Shown here: positions 16,788 through 27,003 of the stretch, piece after piece | Layout of the letters: the number at the start of each line of letters is the position of its first letter | How positions within the stretch are numbered: the stretch's first letter is position 1 | NCBI RefSeq assembly: GCF_011947265.1 | Contig: NZ_JAATHD010000036.1 | Span: 1 to 51,051, forward strand | DNA: 51,051 bases | Direction: 5' to 3' | DNA from: Paenibacillus sp. HB172176 | Lineage (GTDB): Bacteria > Bacillota > Bacilli > Paenibacillales > Paenibacillaceae | The notes under the pieces: generated by a model | Seen by the model: only the letters and a program-made list of their open reading frames with translations | Told to the model about the DNA's origin: nothing | Databases searched by the model: none | Made by a program: the position numbers and the translations under genes

Positions 16788-19430
16788 TTATCCTCGCAGC
16801 TCCGCGATTCGGGCAAGCACTTTACCGCGTTTGTCGCCATAGTCATTCATCTTGGCTCGTTCTTCCTCGATCACATGCGCCGGAGCCTTCGCCACGAATC
16901 CCTGATTCGCCAGCTTCTTCTCCACGCGCTCCACCTCTGCGTTCAGATGCTTCACTTCCTTCTCCAGACGAGCGATTTCTTGAGAAATATCGATCAAGCC
17001 CGCAAGAGGCAGGTACAGCTCCGCTCCGGTGACGATTGCGGTCATCGCCTTCTCCGGCGCAGCCATCGCCTCCGAGCATTCCAGCCTGGATGTAGCGCAG
17101 AAGCGTTTGATAAACTCTTCATTGCGAACCAGGATTGCCGCTTCAGCAGCTCCGGAAGGCTTGATGAGCAGCTCGATCTTCTTGCTCATCGGCACATTCA
17201 CCTCGCTCCGGATATTCCGAACCGCGCGAATAATATCCATGAGCAGCTCCATTTCCTTCACCGCATCCGGCGCTTCGAGCTTGGCGTCATAAGTCGGCCA
17301 TGCCGCAAGCGTAATCGTATCGCCTTCATGCGGAAGATGCTGCCAGATTTCCTCGCTGATGAACGGCATGAACGGGTGAATAAGCCGCTGCGTCCGGTCC
17401 AGTACATAGGACAGGACCGATTGCGTCGCAAGCCTGGCTGCTTCGTCGCTGCCGTTCAGGCTCAGCTTGGAGAATTCAATGTACCAATCGCAAAGATCAT
17501 CCCAGATGAAATTGTACAGCACGCGCCCGGTTTCCCCGAATTCGTAGCTGTCAATGAGACGAGTCACATCCTTGACAGTCTCGTTCAAACGATGGAGAAT
17601 CCAGCGGTCGGCCGTACCAAGCTTGCCGTCAAGCGCGATTTGCTCGTATCGGAAGCCCTCCAAATTCATCAGCGCGAAGCGCGATGCGTTCCAGATTTTA
17701 TTGGCGAAGTTGCGTGCCTGCTCCACCTTTTCGTAACGAAAGCGGAGATCCTGCCCCGGCGTGCTGCCCGTCGAAATCATGAAGCGCATCGCATCCGCGC
17801 CGTATTGCTCGATAACCTCAAGCGGGTCAACGCCGTTGCCGAGCGACTTCGACATCTTCTGTCCATCCTTGTCGCGGACAAGTCCATGAAGCAGCACGTC
17901 TTTGAATGGCATTTCATCTGTAAATTCAAGGGCTGTGAAGATCATCCGCGCCACCCAGAAATAGATGATGTCATAGCCCGTCACGAGCACGTCGGTCGGG
18001 TAATAGCGTTTCAAGTCGTTGGTTTCATCCGGCCAGCCGAGCGTGGAGAACGGCCATAGCGCCGAGCTGAACCAGGTATCGAGCACATCGCCGTCCTGAC
18101 GCAGATGGTCTCCGTCCAGATCTTCTCTCGAAACATGAATGTCGCCTGTCGCGTCATCATACCAAGCCGGAATGCGATGTCCCCACCACAGCTGCCTGGA
18201 GATGCACCAATCGCGTACATTCTCAATCCAATTGAGATAGATTTTCTCGAAGCGGTCCGGCACGAACTGCACGCCCTTGCCTTCCTTCTGCGCTTTGATC
18301 GCCGCCTCAGCCAGCGGCTTCATCGCAACGAACCATTGCGTGGACAAGTAGGGCTCGACAACGGCGCCGCTGCGCTCGCTGTGGCCGACCTGATGCACAT
18401 GATCCTCAATCGAGACGCAAATGCCTCCCTCCTGCAAATCCTTCACCAGCTTCTTGCGGCATTCAAAGCGATCCATCCCTTGATAAGGACCCGCTTCCTC
18501 GTTCATCACGCCGGATTCGTCCATCACGATAATTTGTTCGAGCTGATGCCGCTCGCCAACCTCGAAGTCGTTAGGATCATGCGCTGGCGTAATCTTCACC
18601 GCGCCGGAACCGAACTCCTTCTCGACGTATTCGTCGGCAATGATCGGAATTTCCCTGTTCACAATCGGCAACAGAAGCATGGAGCCGATCAGATGCTTGT
18701 AACGTTCATCCTCGGGGTGAACCGCAACCGCAGTGTCTCCCAGCATCGTCTCCGGGCGCGTCGTGGCGACCGTGATGAAGCCTGAGCCGTCCTTCAGCGG
18801 ATACTTCAGATGATACAAGTGGCCGCTGAGTTCCTTGTATTCCACCTCAATGTCGGAGAGCGCGGTGCGGGCAGCCGGATCCCAGTTAATAATTTTCTTG
18901 CCGCGATAGATCAGGCCCTTCTCGTAGAGCTTGACGAATACTTCGCGAACAGCCTTGGACAAGCCTTCATCCAGTGTGAATCTCTCTCTTGTATAATCCA
19001 GCGACAATCCCATCTTCGCCCATTGCTCGCGGATGGTGTCCGCATATTGCTCCTTCCAATCCCACACCTTCTCCAGAAACGCCTCGCGTCCCAAATCATG
19101 TCTGGTTTGCCCTTGCTCGCGCAGCTTCTGCTCCACCTTCGTCTGCGTGGCGATTCCGGCATGATCGGTTCCCGGCAGCCACAAGGCGTCATAGCCTTGC
19201 ATCCTCTTCGCGCGAATGAGCACATCCTGCAGCGTGAAGTCGAGAGCATGCCCGATATGAAGCATGCCCGTTACGTTCGGCGGCGGAATAACGATCGTAT
19301 ACGGCTCCGCGTCCGGACGTTTCCCGGCAGCGAAATAATTTCCTTTGATCCAATAGTCATACCATTTCTGCTCCGCCGCCTTTGGATCATAAGTAGAAGG
19401 CATGCTTTGCTTTGTTTGTTGTTCAGACAT
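16788..19430 (-). CDS. valS: Valyl-tRNA synthetase
   Basis: Class I aminoacyl-tRNA synthetase charging tRNA-Val. The 880-residue product has the HIGH motif at H58-I-G-H61, KMSKS in DKDGQKMSKSLGNG, the CP1 editing domain between them, and a C-terminal tRNA-binding coiled coil (about 815-880, rich in Glu/Lys with heptads). Full length for the family. Expression is controlled by the upstream T-box. Confidence 0.98.
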   Translation of the reverse strand: MSEQQTKQSMPSTYDPKAAEQKWYDYWIKGNYFAAGKRPDAEPYTIVIPPPNVTGMLHIGHALDFTLQDVLIRAKRMQGYDALWLPGTDHAGIATQTKVEQKLREQGQTRHDLGREAFLEKVWDWKEQYADTIREQWAKMGLSLDYTRERFTLDEGLSKAVREVFVKLYEKGLIYRGKKIINWDPAARTALSDIEVEYKELSGHLYHLKYPLKDGSGFITVATTRPETMLGDTAVAVHPEDERYKHLIGSMLLLPIVNREIPIIADEYVEKEFGSGAVKITPAHDPNDFEVGERHQLEQIIVMDESGVMNEEAGPYQGMDRFECRKKLVKDLQEGGICVSIEDHVHQVGHSERSGAVVEPYLSTQWFVAMKPLAEAAIKAQKEGKGVQFVPDRFEKIYLNWIENVRDWCISRQLWWGHRIPAWYDDATGDIHVSREDLDGDHLRQDGDVLDTWFSSALWPFSTLGWPDETNDLKRYYPTDVLVTGYDIIYFWVARMIFTALEFTDEMPFKDVLLHGLVRDKDGQKMSKSLGNGVDPLEVIEQYGADAMRFMISTGSTPGQDLRFRYEKVEQARNFANKIWNASRFALMNLEGFRYEQIALDGKLGTADRWILHRLNETVKDVTRLIDSYEFGETGRVLYNFIWDDLCDWYIEFSKLSLNGSDEAARLATQSVLSYVLDRTQRLIHPFMPFISEEIWQHLPHEGDTITLAAWPTYDAKLEAPDAVKEMELLMDIIRAVRNIRSEVNVPMSKKIELLIKPSGAAEAAILVRNEEFIKRFCATSRLECSEAMAAPEKAMTAIVTGAELYLPLAGLIDISQEIARLEKEVKHLNAEVERVEKKLANQGFVAKAPAHVIEEERAKMNDYGDKRGKVLARIAELRG

Positions 19431-19470
19431 TTATTTCATCCTCCATGTGCAAGATAAATGACATACAAAA

Positions 19471-19738
19471 AAACCTTTCGCCCCTGTAATAAAGGACGAA
19501 AGGCATTGCTTCCGCGGTACCACCTTTGTTCCGCCTGCTGCATAAGCAGAAGCGGCACTCCATACAATTAACGGCTGCTGCCGGCCGGAACTAAGGACTA
19601 GAAAACATCCGCTCATTCAGGCAACTCCAGGACGACCCGCATGCAGTTCATTCCTATGGAACCTCTCAGCGTAGGCGGTTCCACTCTCTTAAGGCGCGCT
19701 GCACACTCTTTCCCTTCAACGTTATTGACACCTATCTA
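19471..19738 (-). promoter_or_regulatory. T-box riboswitch leader of valS
   Basis: On the minus strand the leader carries the T-box core GGTGGTACCGCGGAAGC (around 19508-19524). It is followed by a terminator hairpin with arms CCTTTCGTCC and GGGGCGAAAGG and a run of seven T (down to 19467). Stem I-type sequence AACGTTGAAGGGAAAGAGT lies near the 5' end. The region around 19631-19636 contains two overlapping candidate valine GUC triplets (GGGTCGTCC); I cannot place the specifier loop exactly. Uncharged tRNA-Val is expected to favour read-through. Confidence 0.93.
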
Positions 19739-19744
19739 TGTGCA

Positions 19745-19773
19745 ATCATACCGTTGTTGGCGGGAAGAGTCAA
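19745..19773 (-). promoter_or_regulatory. SigA promoter of the valS T-box transcript
   Basis: On the minus strand, TTGACT (19768-19773) lies 17 bp from TATGAT (19745-19750). Five of six positions match at each box. The start point would fall just before the T-box stem I. Confidence 0.8.
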
Positions 19774-19828
19774 CTGCGCAAGCTGATAATCCTGGTTAAT
19801 TCGTAATAATTGGGCTTGGAACAATCAT

Positions 19829-21118
19829 TTAAGGAATATAAAGCAGCTGCCCTTCCTCCACGGAAGATTCATGAAGGCCGTTATGAACGAGAAGCTCCCT
19901 CGGATTTATACTGTAACGCAGCGCGATCTGCTCCAGTGTTTCTTCCTTCTGCACAATACACATCCTGATTTTACGAAACTCATTCTCGTCTGCCTGTTTG
20001 CTGAGGAACAGCTTCTTCCATTCGATTTCTTCCTCAATCGTTTGCTCCCGAGCCGAATCGAGCTCCTGTTGCTGGGAGACAACTTCCTCTGCCGCGACTC
20101 TGGCCGCTTGTTCGCGTTTGCTGGATTGAAGAATGGAGCGGAAGCCGAGTCCCGATTCATCCTCGCTCGGCGAAGCGGACTTGCCTGAAAACGCAATCTG
20201 CACCTCTTGCCTGATCGGAGGCTGCTCCTCTTGGCGCGCCGCCTCTCCCAGCTCGGCGTTCAGCCGCTCTTCCGCAACAGCTTCCGCCTCCGCTTCCGCT
20301 GCGCGCAACGCTTCAATCGGGGAAGAGTCCGTCTCCTGACCGCTCGGAATTTGCTGATCAGTTTCCCTGTTCGAGGTTAAGAAATCTTGACCTCCGCTCT
20401 CCATCGACTCTTGCTCCTCCGCTTGCTGGGATGGAGCAAATGACTGCTGCGTCGGCAAGCTCCACTGCTGCCTCGCGCTCTCGAGAGCAGATTCGTAAGA
20501 AGGCTCAGTCTGCTCCCCGGACTGGAACTGCTCGCCTGTCGTTTCATCGGCTATGTAGGCTTGTTCCTTCTCCAGACGGCTGAGCGCCTCGTTCGCTTCT
20601 GCCTCATAAGCGGATTGCAGCGCTTCATCGGCAAGCGACCCGGCTTCGCTCCCGGTCTGCTGCTCCTCGATGTTCTCCTGCTCCCGAACCTCTCTCTCAT
20701 GAACGGCCGTGAACGGCTCCTCCTCCCATTCAAGAGGCTGTTCCGCGCTCGATTCGGCCGAAATGCCTCTTAACGACAGAACGCCAGTAATGTTGAGAGT
20801 CCGCGCCGACAGCAAATCCACGTCGAAATTATCGATTTCGATCGAGATATCGTCCAGCCGCGCAACCCGGTTCATCGGAAGCGATATTTCTACCGGTATC
20901 CAGTGCTCGAGCGTAAGCGGCCCCGTTGCGGCAGATTGGCTCCTATAGACTCCGCTTAGCAGCAGCTGTCCTCTTAGAATGGCCTGATCCCCCTGGTCAA
21001 TGACTTGAATGCGGGGCACAAGTTCAATTTCCTCAAGCTCATCTATTGCTGCGACATCATCCGGCAGATGAACTCTTTCATAAACGTCAAACCGCAATCC
21101 GTTCGTCTGATTAGACAT
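19829..21118 (-). CDS. spoVID: SpoVID-like spore coat morphogenetic protein with LysM domain
   Basis: A 429-residue protein with a conserved N-terminal domain (about 1-135, starting NGLRFDVYERVHLPDD), a long Glu/Gln/Ser/Ala-rich acidic middle (about 135-370), and a C-terminal LysM domain (about 380-429: VQKEETLEQIALRYSINPRELLVHNGL). This is the layout of B. subtilis SpoVID, which encases the spore by linking coat proteins to the forespore surface. The position between hemL and valS also agrees. A weak SigE-like pair (TGAATGT and CATTCAGT) lies upstream at about 21140-21170 but is not listed separately. Confidence 0.85.
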   Translation of the reverse strand: MSNQTNGLRFDVYERVHLPDDVAAIDELEEIELVPRIQVIDQGDQAILRGQLLLSGVYRSQSAATGPLTLEHWIPVEISLPMNRVARLDDISIEIDNFDVDLLSARTLNITGVLSLRGISAESSAEQPLEWEEEPFTAVHEREVREQENIEEQQTGSEAGSLADEALQSAYEAEANEALSRLEKEQAYIADETTGEQFQSGEQTEPSYESALESARQQWSLPTQQSFAPSQQAEEQESMESGGQDFLTSNRETDQQIPSGQETDSSPIEALRAAEAEAEAVAEERLNAELGEAARQEEQPPIRQEVQIAFSGKSASPSEDESGLGFRSILQSSKREQAARVAAEEVVSQQQELDSAREQTIEEEIEWKKLFLSKQADENEFRKIRMCIVQKEETLEQIALRYSINPRELLVHNGLHESSVEEGQLLYIP

Positions 21119-21212
21119 GCCAAAGTCCTCCCTTCCTATACTGAATGCTTGGTCAAAGCTACATTCATTACTTATCTATATGGGATAAGAGGCGGGAGCA
21201 TGACTGTCTTTT

Positions 21213-22133
21213 TCATCTCTCTTCAATTCGCTTGGCAAAAGCATGGAGCCAGGACGGTCGTGGCGCTTCAACCACGATTTTATCGCCATGCAAGGGATGT
21301 GAGAATAACAGCGTCTCCCCGTGCAAAGCCTGGTGCTGCAACGCCCGGTCCGCCCCTCCGTACAGGACGTCTCCTGCAAGCGGATGGCCGATATAGCTCA
21401 TGTGCACGCGGATCTGATGCGTTCTGCCCGTTTCAAGCCGCAGCCTCAGAAGCGACCACTGATCGTTTGCCGCCAATTTTTCGAAACGGGTTAACGCCTT
21501 CTCGCCGTTCGGAGATACTCTCCGCCGCTTGGCATGATGACGATCTTTGCCAATGGGCTGATCGACAACTCCTGCCTTTTTGGATACATATCCCTCCACA
21601 ACAGCGAGATAGATTCTCTCGATCCGCTTCTCGCGCATTGCTTCGTCGAGCCTGAACTGAGCCAAGTCGTTCTTCGCATACAAGACGGGCCCCGACGTAT
21701 CGTCGTCCAGTCGGTGAATATGCTTCACGGCAAGCGGATCTCCCACGTTTAATAAATGGCGGGCAGCCGCCTGGTCAAGCGTGCCAAACTGTCCCGCGTA
21801 AGAGCTGTGAACCGGCATTCCCGCCGGCTTGTGCAGTACAAGGCAGTAATCGTCCTCGTAGAGAACGGGAACCGCGTGCTCCAGCTCCATGCGCATGGCA
21901 GCTCGGTACAATTCATCCTCGGCAGGCTTCACCGCGGGGAACGCCAGCAGTTGGATGCGACCCTCTCGCAGTCGTATGCCGCCAATCGAGAACAGTCGGT
22001 TGATCCACTTGGCCGGGAACATGGAGCGGGCCAGCAGCCATTGCCGCAATTGATGCGGATGGCTGCCGGCCCCGAATTGTTCTAGCTCAAGCTCCAACCA
22101 CTCGCCTCTTCTTGAAGCTTGTCTCTCTCTCAT
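21213..22133 (-). CDS. RluA family RNA pseudouridine synthase
   Basis: Converts specific uridines in rRNA or tRNA to pseudouridine. The 306-residue protein has the RluA motif HRLDDDTSG with catalytic D143, followed by IERIYLAVVEGYV and the RTHQIRVHMSYIGHPLAGD block. GGAGG precedes the ATG. It lies 20 bp after hemL and is probably the last gene of the hem transcript, in the slot taken by ysxE in B. subtilis. The target uridine cannot be told from sequence. Confidence 0.92.
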   Translation of the reverse strand: MRERQASRRGEWLELELEQFGAGSHPHQLRQWLLARSMFPAKWINRLFSIGGIRLREGRIQLLAFPAVKPAEDELYRAAMRMELEHAVPVLYEDDYCLVLHKPAGMPVHSSYAGQFGTLDQAAARHLLNVGDPLAVKHIHRLDDDTSGPVLYAKNDLAQFRLDEAMREKRIERIYLAVVEGYVSKKAGVVDQPIGKDRHHAKRRRVSPNGEKALTRFEKLAANDQWSLLRLRLETGRTHQIRVHMSYIGHPLAGDVLYGGADRALQHQALHGETLLFSHPLHGDKIVVEAPRPSWLHAFAKRIEER

Positions 22134-22153
22134 AACGCGATGCCTCCAGCTTC

Positions 22154-23452
22154 CTAAGAAAGTCTGCTTAACGCTTCGTCATGCGCCGCTATGGTAGCGT
22201 CGATATCCTGGTCGTTGTGCGCCGCGGATACGAACATGCCTTCGAACTGCGAGGGCGCGATCGAGATGCCCAGATTCAGCATATGTCCGAAATAGGCTTT
22301 GAATCGATCCACATTCGCGCTCTTGGCCGAATCGTAATTGATGACGGTCTTCTCCGTGAAGAACGGACAAATCATCGATCCGACGCGATTGATTGTCGAC
22401 GGTACATTATGCTTCGAAGCATTCTCTTCAAAACCCAGCTGCAAACGAACAGCCTTCCGTTCGAGCGACTCGTAGACATCTGGCGTAAGCAGCTTGAGCG
22501 TCGTGTAGCCCGCAGCCATGGCGAGCGGATTGCCGGACAGGGTTCCCGCTTGATAGATCGGGCCGCTCGGCGCCATCATCTCCATCAAGTCTCGTCTGCC
22601 GCCATACGCGCCGACGGGCAATCCCCCGCCGATAACCTTGCCGAAGCAGGTTAGATCCGGCGTGATGCCATACAGCCCTTGAGCGCAGCTATAGCCGACC
22701 CGGAACCCGGTCATGACCTCGTCGAAAATAAGCAAGCTGCCGAATTCGCTTGTAATGTCTCTCAAGCCCTCCAGGAATCCAGGCAACGGCGGGACAACGC
22801 CCATATTGCCGGCGACGGGCTCTACGATAATGCATGCGATCTCTTCACCGAACTTCTCGAAAGCAAGCTTGACGGATTCGAGATCATTATAAGGTACCGT
22901 TATCGTATGCGAAGCGATCGATTCCGGAACGCCTGGGCTGTCAGGCAAGCCGAGCGTCGCGACGCCGGAGCCCGCCTTGATGAGCAAGCTGTCCGCATGG
23001 CCGTGGTAGGAACCCTCGAATTTCATGATCTTGCTTCGTTTCGTATACCCTCTGGCCAGCCGCAAGGCGCTCATCGTCGCTTCTGTGCCGGAATTCACCA
23101 TCCGCACAACATCAACCGATGGCACGCGTTCGCAGACGAGCTCCGCCATCAACGTCTCCAGCTCAGTCGGAGCGCCGAAGGAGGTGCCCTTCTCCGCCGT
23201 TTTGCGAATCGCTTCGACGACCTCCGGATGAGCATGCCCCATAATAAGCGGCCCCCATGAGCCGATGTAATCAATATAGACATTGCCGTCAATATCATAG
23301 ATCCGGCAGCCTTCTCCACGCTCTGCATAAACAGGCGTCAATCCAACCGATTTGAAGGCCCGCACCGGGCTGTTGACGCCTCCGGGAATGACCTTCTTGG
23401 CCCTTGCGAACGCCTCCGCCGATTTTTTGTCTATTCTTACGCCATCTGACAT
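22154..23452 (-). CDS. hemL: Glutamate-1-semialdehyde 2,1-aminomutase
   Basis: PLP enzyme converting glutamate-1-semialdehyde to 5-aminolaevulinate, the second step of C5-pathway haem synthesis. The 432-residue product has the PLP lysine K272 in CFGKVIGGGLPVGAYGG, SGTEATMSALRLARG for phosphate binding, and FDEVMTGFR. It is separated from hemB by only four bases. Standard length. Confidence 0.97.
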   Translation of the reverse strand: MSDGVRIDKKSAEAFARAKKVIPGGVNSPVRAFKSVGLTPVYAERGEGCRIYDIDGNVYIDYIGSWGPLIMGHAHPEVVEAIRKTAEKGTSFGAPTELETLMAELVCERVPSVDVVRMVNSGTEATMSALRLARGYTKRSKIMKFEGSYHGHADSLLIKAGSGVATLGLPDSPGVPESIASHTITVPYNDLESVKLAFEKFGEEIACIIVEPVAGNMGVVPPLPGFLEGLRDITSEFGSLLIFDEVMTGFRVGYSCAQGLYGITPDLTCFGKVIGGGLPVGAYGGRRDLMEMMAPSGPIYQAGTLSGNPLAMAAGYTTLKLLTPDVYESLERKAVRLQLGFEENASKHNVPSTINRVGSMICPFFTEKTVINYDSAKSANVDRFKAYFGHMLNLGISIAPSQFEGMFVSAAHNDQDIDATIAAHDEALSRLS

Positions 23453-23456
23453 TTCT

Positions 23457-24452
23457 TCATTCTCCCTTCAACCAGCGAGCAACATCCTTCGCATGGTAGG
23501 TAATGATGATATCCGCGCCGGCGCGCTTCATGCCGGTCAGCGTCTCGAGCACAACGGCCTTCTCATCGATCCAGCCATTCGCGGCTGCCGCCTTCACCAT
23601 CGCATATTCCGCCGAAACATTATACGCAACTACCGGCAGATCGAACTGCTCCTTCAGCATACGAATCATGTCCATATAAGCAAGCGCGGGCTTCACCATC
23701 AGCATATCGGCGCCTTCCTGCACATCCGACTCCGCCTCGCGCGCGGCCTCGCGCGCATTCGCCGGATCCATCTGGTACGTCTTGCGATCGCCCGATTGCG
23801 GCGCGGAATGCGCGGCGTCCCGGAACGGACCGTAGTATGCGGAGGCGTATTTAACAGAGTAGGACATGATCGCGATATCCTCGAAGCCCGCTTCGTCGAG
23901 CCCTGCTCGGATTGCATGCACGAACCCGTCCATCATGTTGGATGGAGCGATAATATCCGCTCCCGCCTGCGCCTGGGACACCGCGGTGCGAACTAGCAGC
24001 TCCAGCGACCTGTCGTTGTCCACCACCGCCGCTCCCGTTAGCTCATCCTGACGAATAAAGCCGCAATGGCCATGATCGGTATAATGACACAGGCAAGTGT
24101 CGGCGACCACTACAAGCTCCGGCGCCCATTCTTTAACCGCCCTGATCGCTCTCTGCACAATGCCGTCCGTTTCATAAGCGGAAGTGCCCAGCTCATCCTT
24201 ATGGTTGGGTATGCCGAACAGCAGCACCGAAGTAATTCCGGCGTCTACAATATCTTGAATTTCATCCTTCAATCGATCAAGCGAATAATGATACACGCCT
24301 GGCATGGACGGAATTTCTTCTTTCCTATTTTCGCCGCATGCAACGAACAAAGGATAGATGAAATCGTATCGGTTCAGTACCGTTTCCCGCACTAAACCCC
24401 GCAAGCCGGGCGTACGGCGCAATCTCCGATTTCGCGTAACAGGATAACTCAT
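23457..24452 (-). CDS. hemB: Porphobilinogen synthase (ALA dehydratase)
   Basis: Condenses two 5-aminolaevulinate molecules to porphobilinogen. The 331-residue protein has the metal-site cysteines in ADTCLCHYTDHGHCG, as in zinc-dependent enzymes, and the two active-site lysines in MSYSVKYAS and MLMVKPALAYMD. It lies 23 bp after the cobA-hemD fusion gene. Confidence 0.97.
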   Translation of the reverse strand: MSYPVTRNRRLRRTPGLRGLVRETVLNRYDFIYPLFVACGENRKEEIPSMPGVYHYSLDRLKDEIQDIVDAGITSVLLFGIPNHKDELGTSAYETDGIVQRAIRAVKEWAPELVVVADTCLCHYTDHGHCGFIRQDELTGAAVVDNDRSLELLVRTAVSQAQAGADIIAPSNMMDGFVHAIRAGLDEAGFEDIAIMSYSVKYASAYYGPFRDAAHSAPQSGDRKTYQMDPANAREAAREAESDVQEGADMLMVKPALAYMDMIRMLKEQFDLPVVAYNVSAEYAMVKAAAANGWIDEKAVVLETLTGMKRAGADIIITYHAKDVARWLKGE

Positions 24453-24475
24453 TGCTTATCGCTCCTTCTTCAGTT

Positions 24476-26038
24476 CTATTCGGATTCTCCCGCGCGTGTT
24501 GCTGCCCTTCGGGCATCCACAATCGCTTGTATTAACCCGTCGATGGTTGAATCCAGAGCCTCGACGGTCACCTCGAGACCCGCCGCTCGAACCGCCTTCG
24601 AAGTAATCGGTCCAATGCTGGCAACAGGCACGCCCGCAAGAAGCTTGGCCGGCTCCTCGACGCCGCTTCGGCGCAATACCTCCATCAAATTCGCCACCGT
24701 TGACGAGCTTGTGAAAGTAATCATGCCGATTTCCTTCTCGCGAATCATCTCCAATGCCCAATCCTCTTGCTTCTCCGCGAGAACCGTCTCGTAGACATCG
24801 ATAACCGTCGTCTTAAGTCCAAGGCGCTCAAGCTCTCTCGGCAGTACCTCGCGCGCCAGGTCGCCTCGCGGCAGAAGCGCGCGCTGACCCGCTTGCAGCT
24901 TGTCCTGAATGCTGTCAAGCAAGCCTTCCGCATGGAAGCTGACGGGCAGCTCTTCGCAGATCAAGCCTCGCTTGGCGAGCGCCTCGGCCGTCTTCGGGCC
25001 AACCGCGGCAATGCGGGCTTTGTTGAAGCTTCGAATATCGAGCTTGAAACGGCTTAGATAGCGAAAAAAATAGTCAACGCCGTTCACGCTTGTAAACATC
25101 AACCAATCATAATGCTGCCCAGCTGCCATATGCTCCCGAATATGCTCCGCGGCATCAGGATCGGAAGGCTCCCGAACTGCAATAACCGGGAATTCGCAAG
25201 GCTCGCCGCCGAGCTCCTCTATGGCTGCCGACAGCTCGCTCGCTTGCTCCCTGGCTCTTGTAACCAATACTCGCAAGCCGAATAACGGCTTTCTCTCGAA
25301 CCATCTCAGCTTCTCGCGCTGCAATACAACCTCGCCGACGACAATGACAGCCGGCGGCTTGAAATTCGTCTCCCGTACGATTTGCTCGATTGAGCTCAAA
25401 GTGCCGACGATCGTCTGCTGCTCGACCCTCGTTCCCCAGCGCACAAGCGCAACCGGCGTATCGGAAGGCTTGCCGTGGCGAATAAGCTGTTCGGCAATAT
25501 ACCCGATTTTGGCAACGCCCATGAGAAAGATCAACGTGCCGGTAGCATTGGTCACCTTGTCCCAATGGATGGAGCGGTCCAGCTTGTCCGGGCTTTCATG
25601 CCCGGTAACAATCGAAAGCGACGACGCCAGGTCGCGATGCGTGACCGGAATGCCGGCATAAGCCGGAACGGCTATCGCCGAAGTAATGCCCGGCACAATC
25701 TCGAATTCGATGCCATTGTCATAGAGCAGCCCGGCTTCCTCGCCTACCCGACCGAAGATCGTAGGATCTCCGCCCTTCAGCCTGGTCACCGTCCTGCCTT
25801 GCAGCGCAAGATCGACGAGAAGATGATTGATTTCCTCCTGCTTCATCGTATGCCGATCCGGCAGCTTCCCTACATAAATCCGTTCTGCCTCGCTCTTGAC
25901 ATGCTGAAGCAAACGCGGACTTGCAAGCCGGTCATACACCACAACATCGCATTCCTGCAAGCATTGCAACCCCCGCACAGTTATCAGCCGGGGATCTCCC
26001 GGTCCCGCGCCGACCAAATAAACCTTCCCCTTCTTCAT
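24476..26038 (-). CDS. Fused uroporphyrinogen-III C-methyltransferase / uroporphyrinogen-III synthase
   Basis: The 520-residue product is a fusion. Residues about 1-245 are a CobA/SUMT methyltransferase (VYLVGAGPGDPRLITVRG; GGDPTIFGR; VPGITSAIAVPAYAGIPVTHR). Residues about 255-515 are a HemD domain (LRVLVTRAREQASELS; DWLMFTSVNGVDYFF; ITFTSSSTV). HemD makes uroporphyrinogen III and SUMT methylates it to precorrin-2, diverting it to sirohaem or cobalamin. B. subtilis HemD is not fused. Such fusions are known in other Firmicutes. SirC, the next enzyme of the branch, is encoded in the same operon. Confidence 0.95.
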   Translation of the reverse strand: MKKGKVYLVGAGPGDPRLITVRGLQCLQECDVVVYDRLASPRLLQHVKSEAERIYVGKLPDRHTMKQEEINHLLVDLALQGRTVTRLKGGDPTIFGRVGEEAGLLYDNGIEFEIVPGITSAIAVPAYAGIPVTHRDLASSLSIVTGHESPDKLDRSIHWDKVTNATGTLIFLMGVAKIGYIAEQLIRHGKPSDTPVALVRWGTRVEQQTIVGTLSSIEQIVRETNFKPPAVIVVGEVVLQREKLRWFERKPLFGLRVLVTRAREQASELSAAIEELGGEPCEFPVIAVREPSDPDAAEHIREHMAAGQHYDWLMFTSVNGVDYFFRYLSRFKLDIRSFNKARIAAVGPKTAEALAKRGLICEELPVSFHAEGLLDSIQDKLQAGQRALLPRGDLAREVLPRELERLGLKTTVIDVYETVLAEKQEDWALEMIREKEIGMITFTSSSTVANLMEVLRRSGVEEPAKLLAGVPVASIGPITSKAVRAAGLEVTVEALDSTIDGLIQAIVDARRAATRAGESE

Positions 26039-26040
26039 GT

Positions 26041-27003
26041 TCAGCCTCCGATTTCAGCAAGAATTCGGTCCGCTCCGCCGGCGATAAGCACATTCGCAAC
26101 ATCTCTGCCGAGCTGCTCCGGATCGCGTCCCCGCTGCATTTCCTTGAGCAGGGTTGCGCCGTCGGGCGTGCCTACCATGCCCGTTAGCTCGAGCAGCGGC
26201 TGCTCTCCTTCTTCCTGCGATACAAGAGTCGCGTAAGCGCCGATCGGCACTTGACAGCCACCGTGCAAGGTGCCGAGAAAGCTTCGTTCCGCAAGCACGG
26301 CAAGCTCCGTCTCTCTGTCGTTCAGATGCGCGAGCAGTTCCCTGATCTCCGTGTCCTCCGAGCGACATTCGATGCCCAGCGCGCCTTGTCCGACAGCGGG
26401 CAAGCATATATCAACAGGTATAGTGGCCGATATGCGATCCTCCCAGCCCATCCGCGTCATGCCTGCAGCCGCAAGCACGACCGCTTGAAAGCCTTCCGTA
26501 TCCAGCTTGCGAATACGCGAATCAATATTTCCCCGAATCGATTCCAACTGCAGGTCCGGCCTTGCATGCTTCAGTTGACTTGCTCGTCTGAGGCTGCTGG
26601 TTCCTACTCGCGCCCCTTGCGGAAGATCGTCGATTGAACTTCCTTCCTTCATGATCAAACAATCGAGCGGCGTGAACCTTCGCGGCGTCGCGCCATTCAT
26701 CAGCCCCTGGGGCAGCTCGTAAGGCATATCCTTCATGCTATGCACCGCAAGATCAATTTCCTTATCCATCAGCGCCTGTTCGATTTCCTTCACGAACAAG
26801 CCTTTGCCTCCCACCTTGGATAACGTTACATCCAGGATCCGGTCTCCCTTCGTCACTACCTTATGAATTTCGAACTGATAGTTGTAGCCGTGCTGCTCGC
26901 AAATTTTTTCCAGAGCTTCTATGACTTGACCGGTCTGCGTCAATGCAAGTCCGCTTTGTCTTGTTCCTACTACAATTACGCGTTTATCGCTCTTATTCGT
27001 CAT
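26041..27003 (-). CDS. hemC: Hydroxymethylbilane synthase (porphobilinogen deaminase)
   Basis: Polymerises four porphobilinogens to hydroxymethylbilane on a dipyrromethane cofactor. The product has VVGTRQSGLALTQT at the N-terminus and the cofactor-binding cysteine in TLHGGCQVPIGAYA. I chose the ATG at 27003 (320 residues) because GAAGGGGAGAAACG precedes it. The ATG overlaps the upstream sirC stop (TAATG). The stop is two bases before the next ATG. Confidence 0.97.
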   Translation of the reverse strand: MTNKSDKRVIVVGTRQSGLALTQTGQVIEALEKICEQHGYNYQFEIHKVVTKGDRILDVTLSKVGGKGLFVKEIEQALMDKEIDLAVHSMKDMPYELPQGLMNGATPRRFTPLDCLIMKEGSSIDDLPQGARVGTSSLRRASQLKHARPDLQLESIRGNIDSRIRKLDTEGFQAVVLAAAGMTRMGWEDRISATIPVDICLPAVGQGALGIECRSEDTEIRELLAHLNDRETELAVLAERSFLGTLHGGCQVPIGAYATLVSQEEGEQPLLELTGMVGTPDGATLLKEMQRGRDPEQLGRDVANVLIAGGADRILAEIGG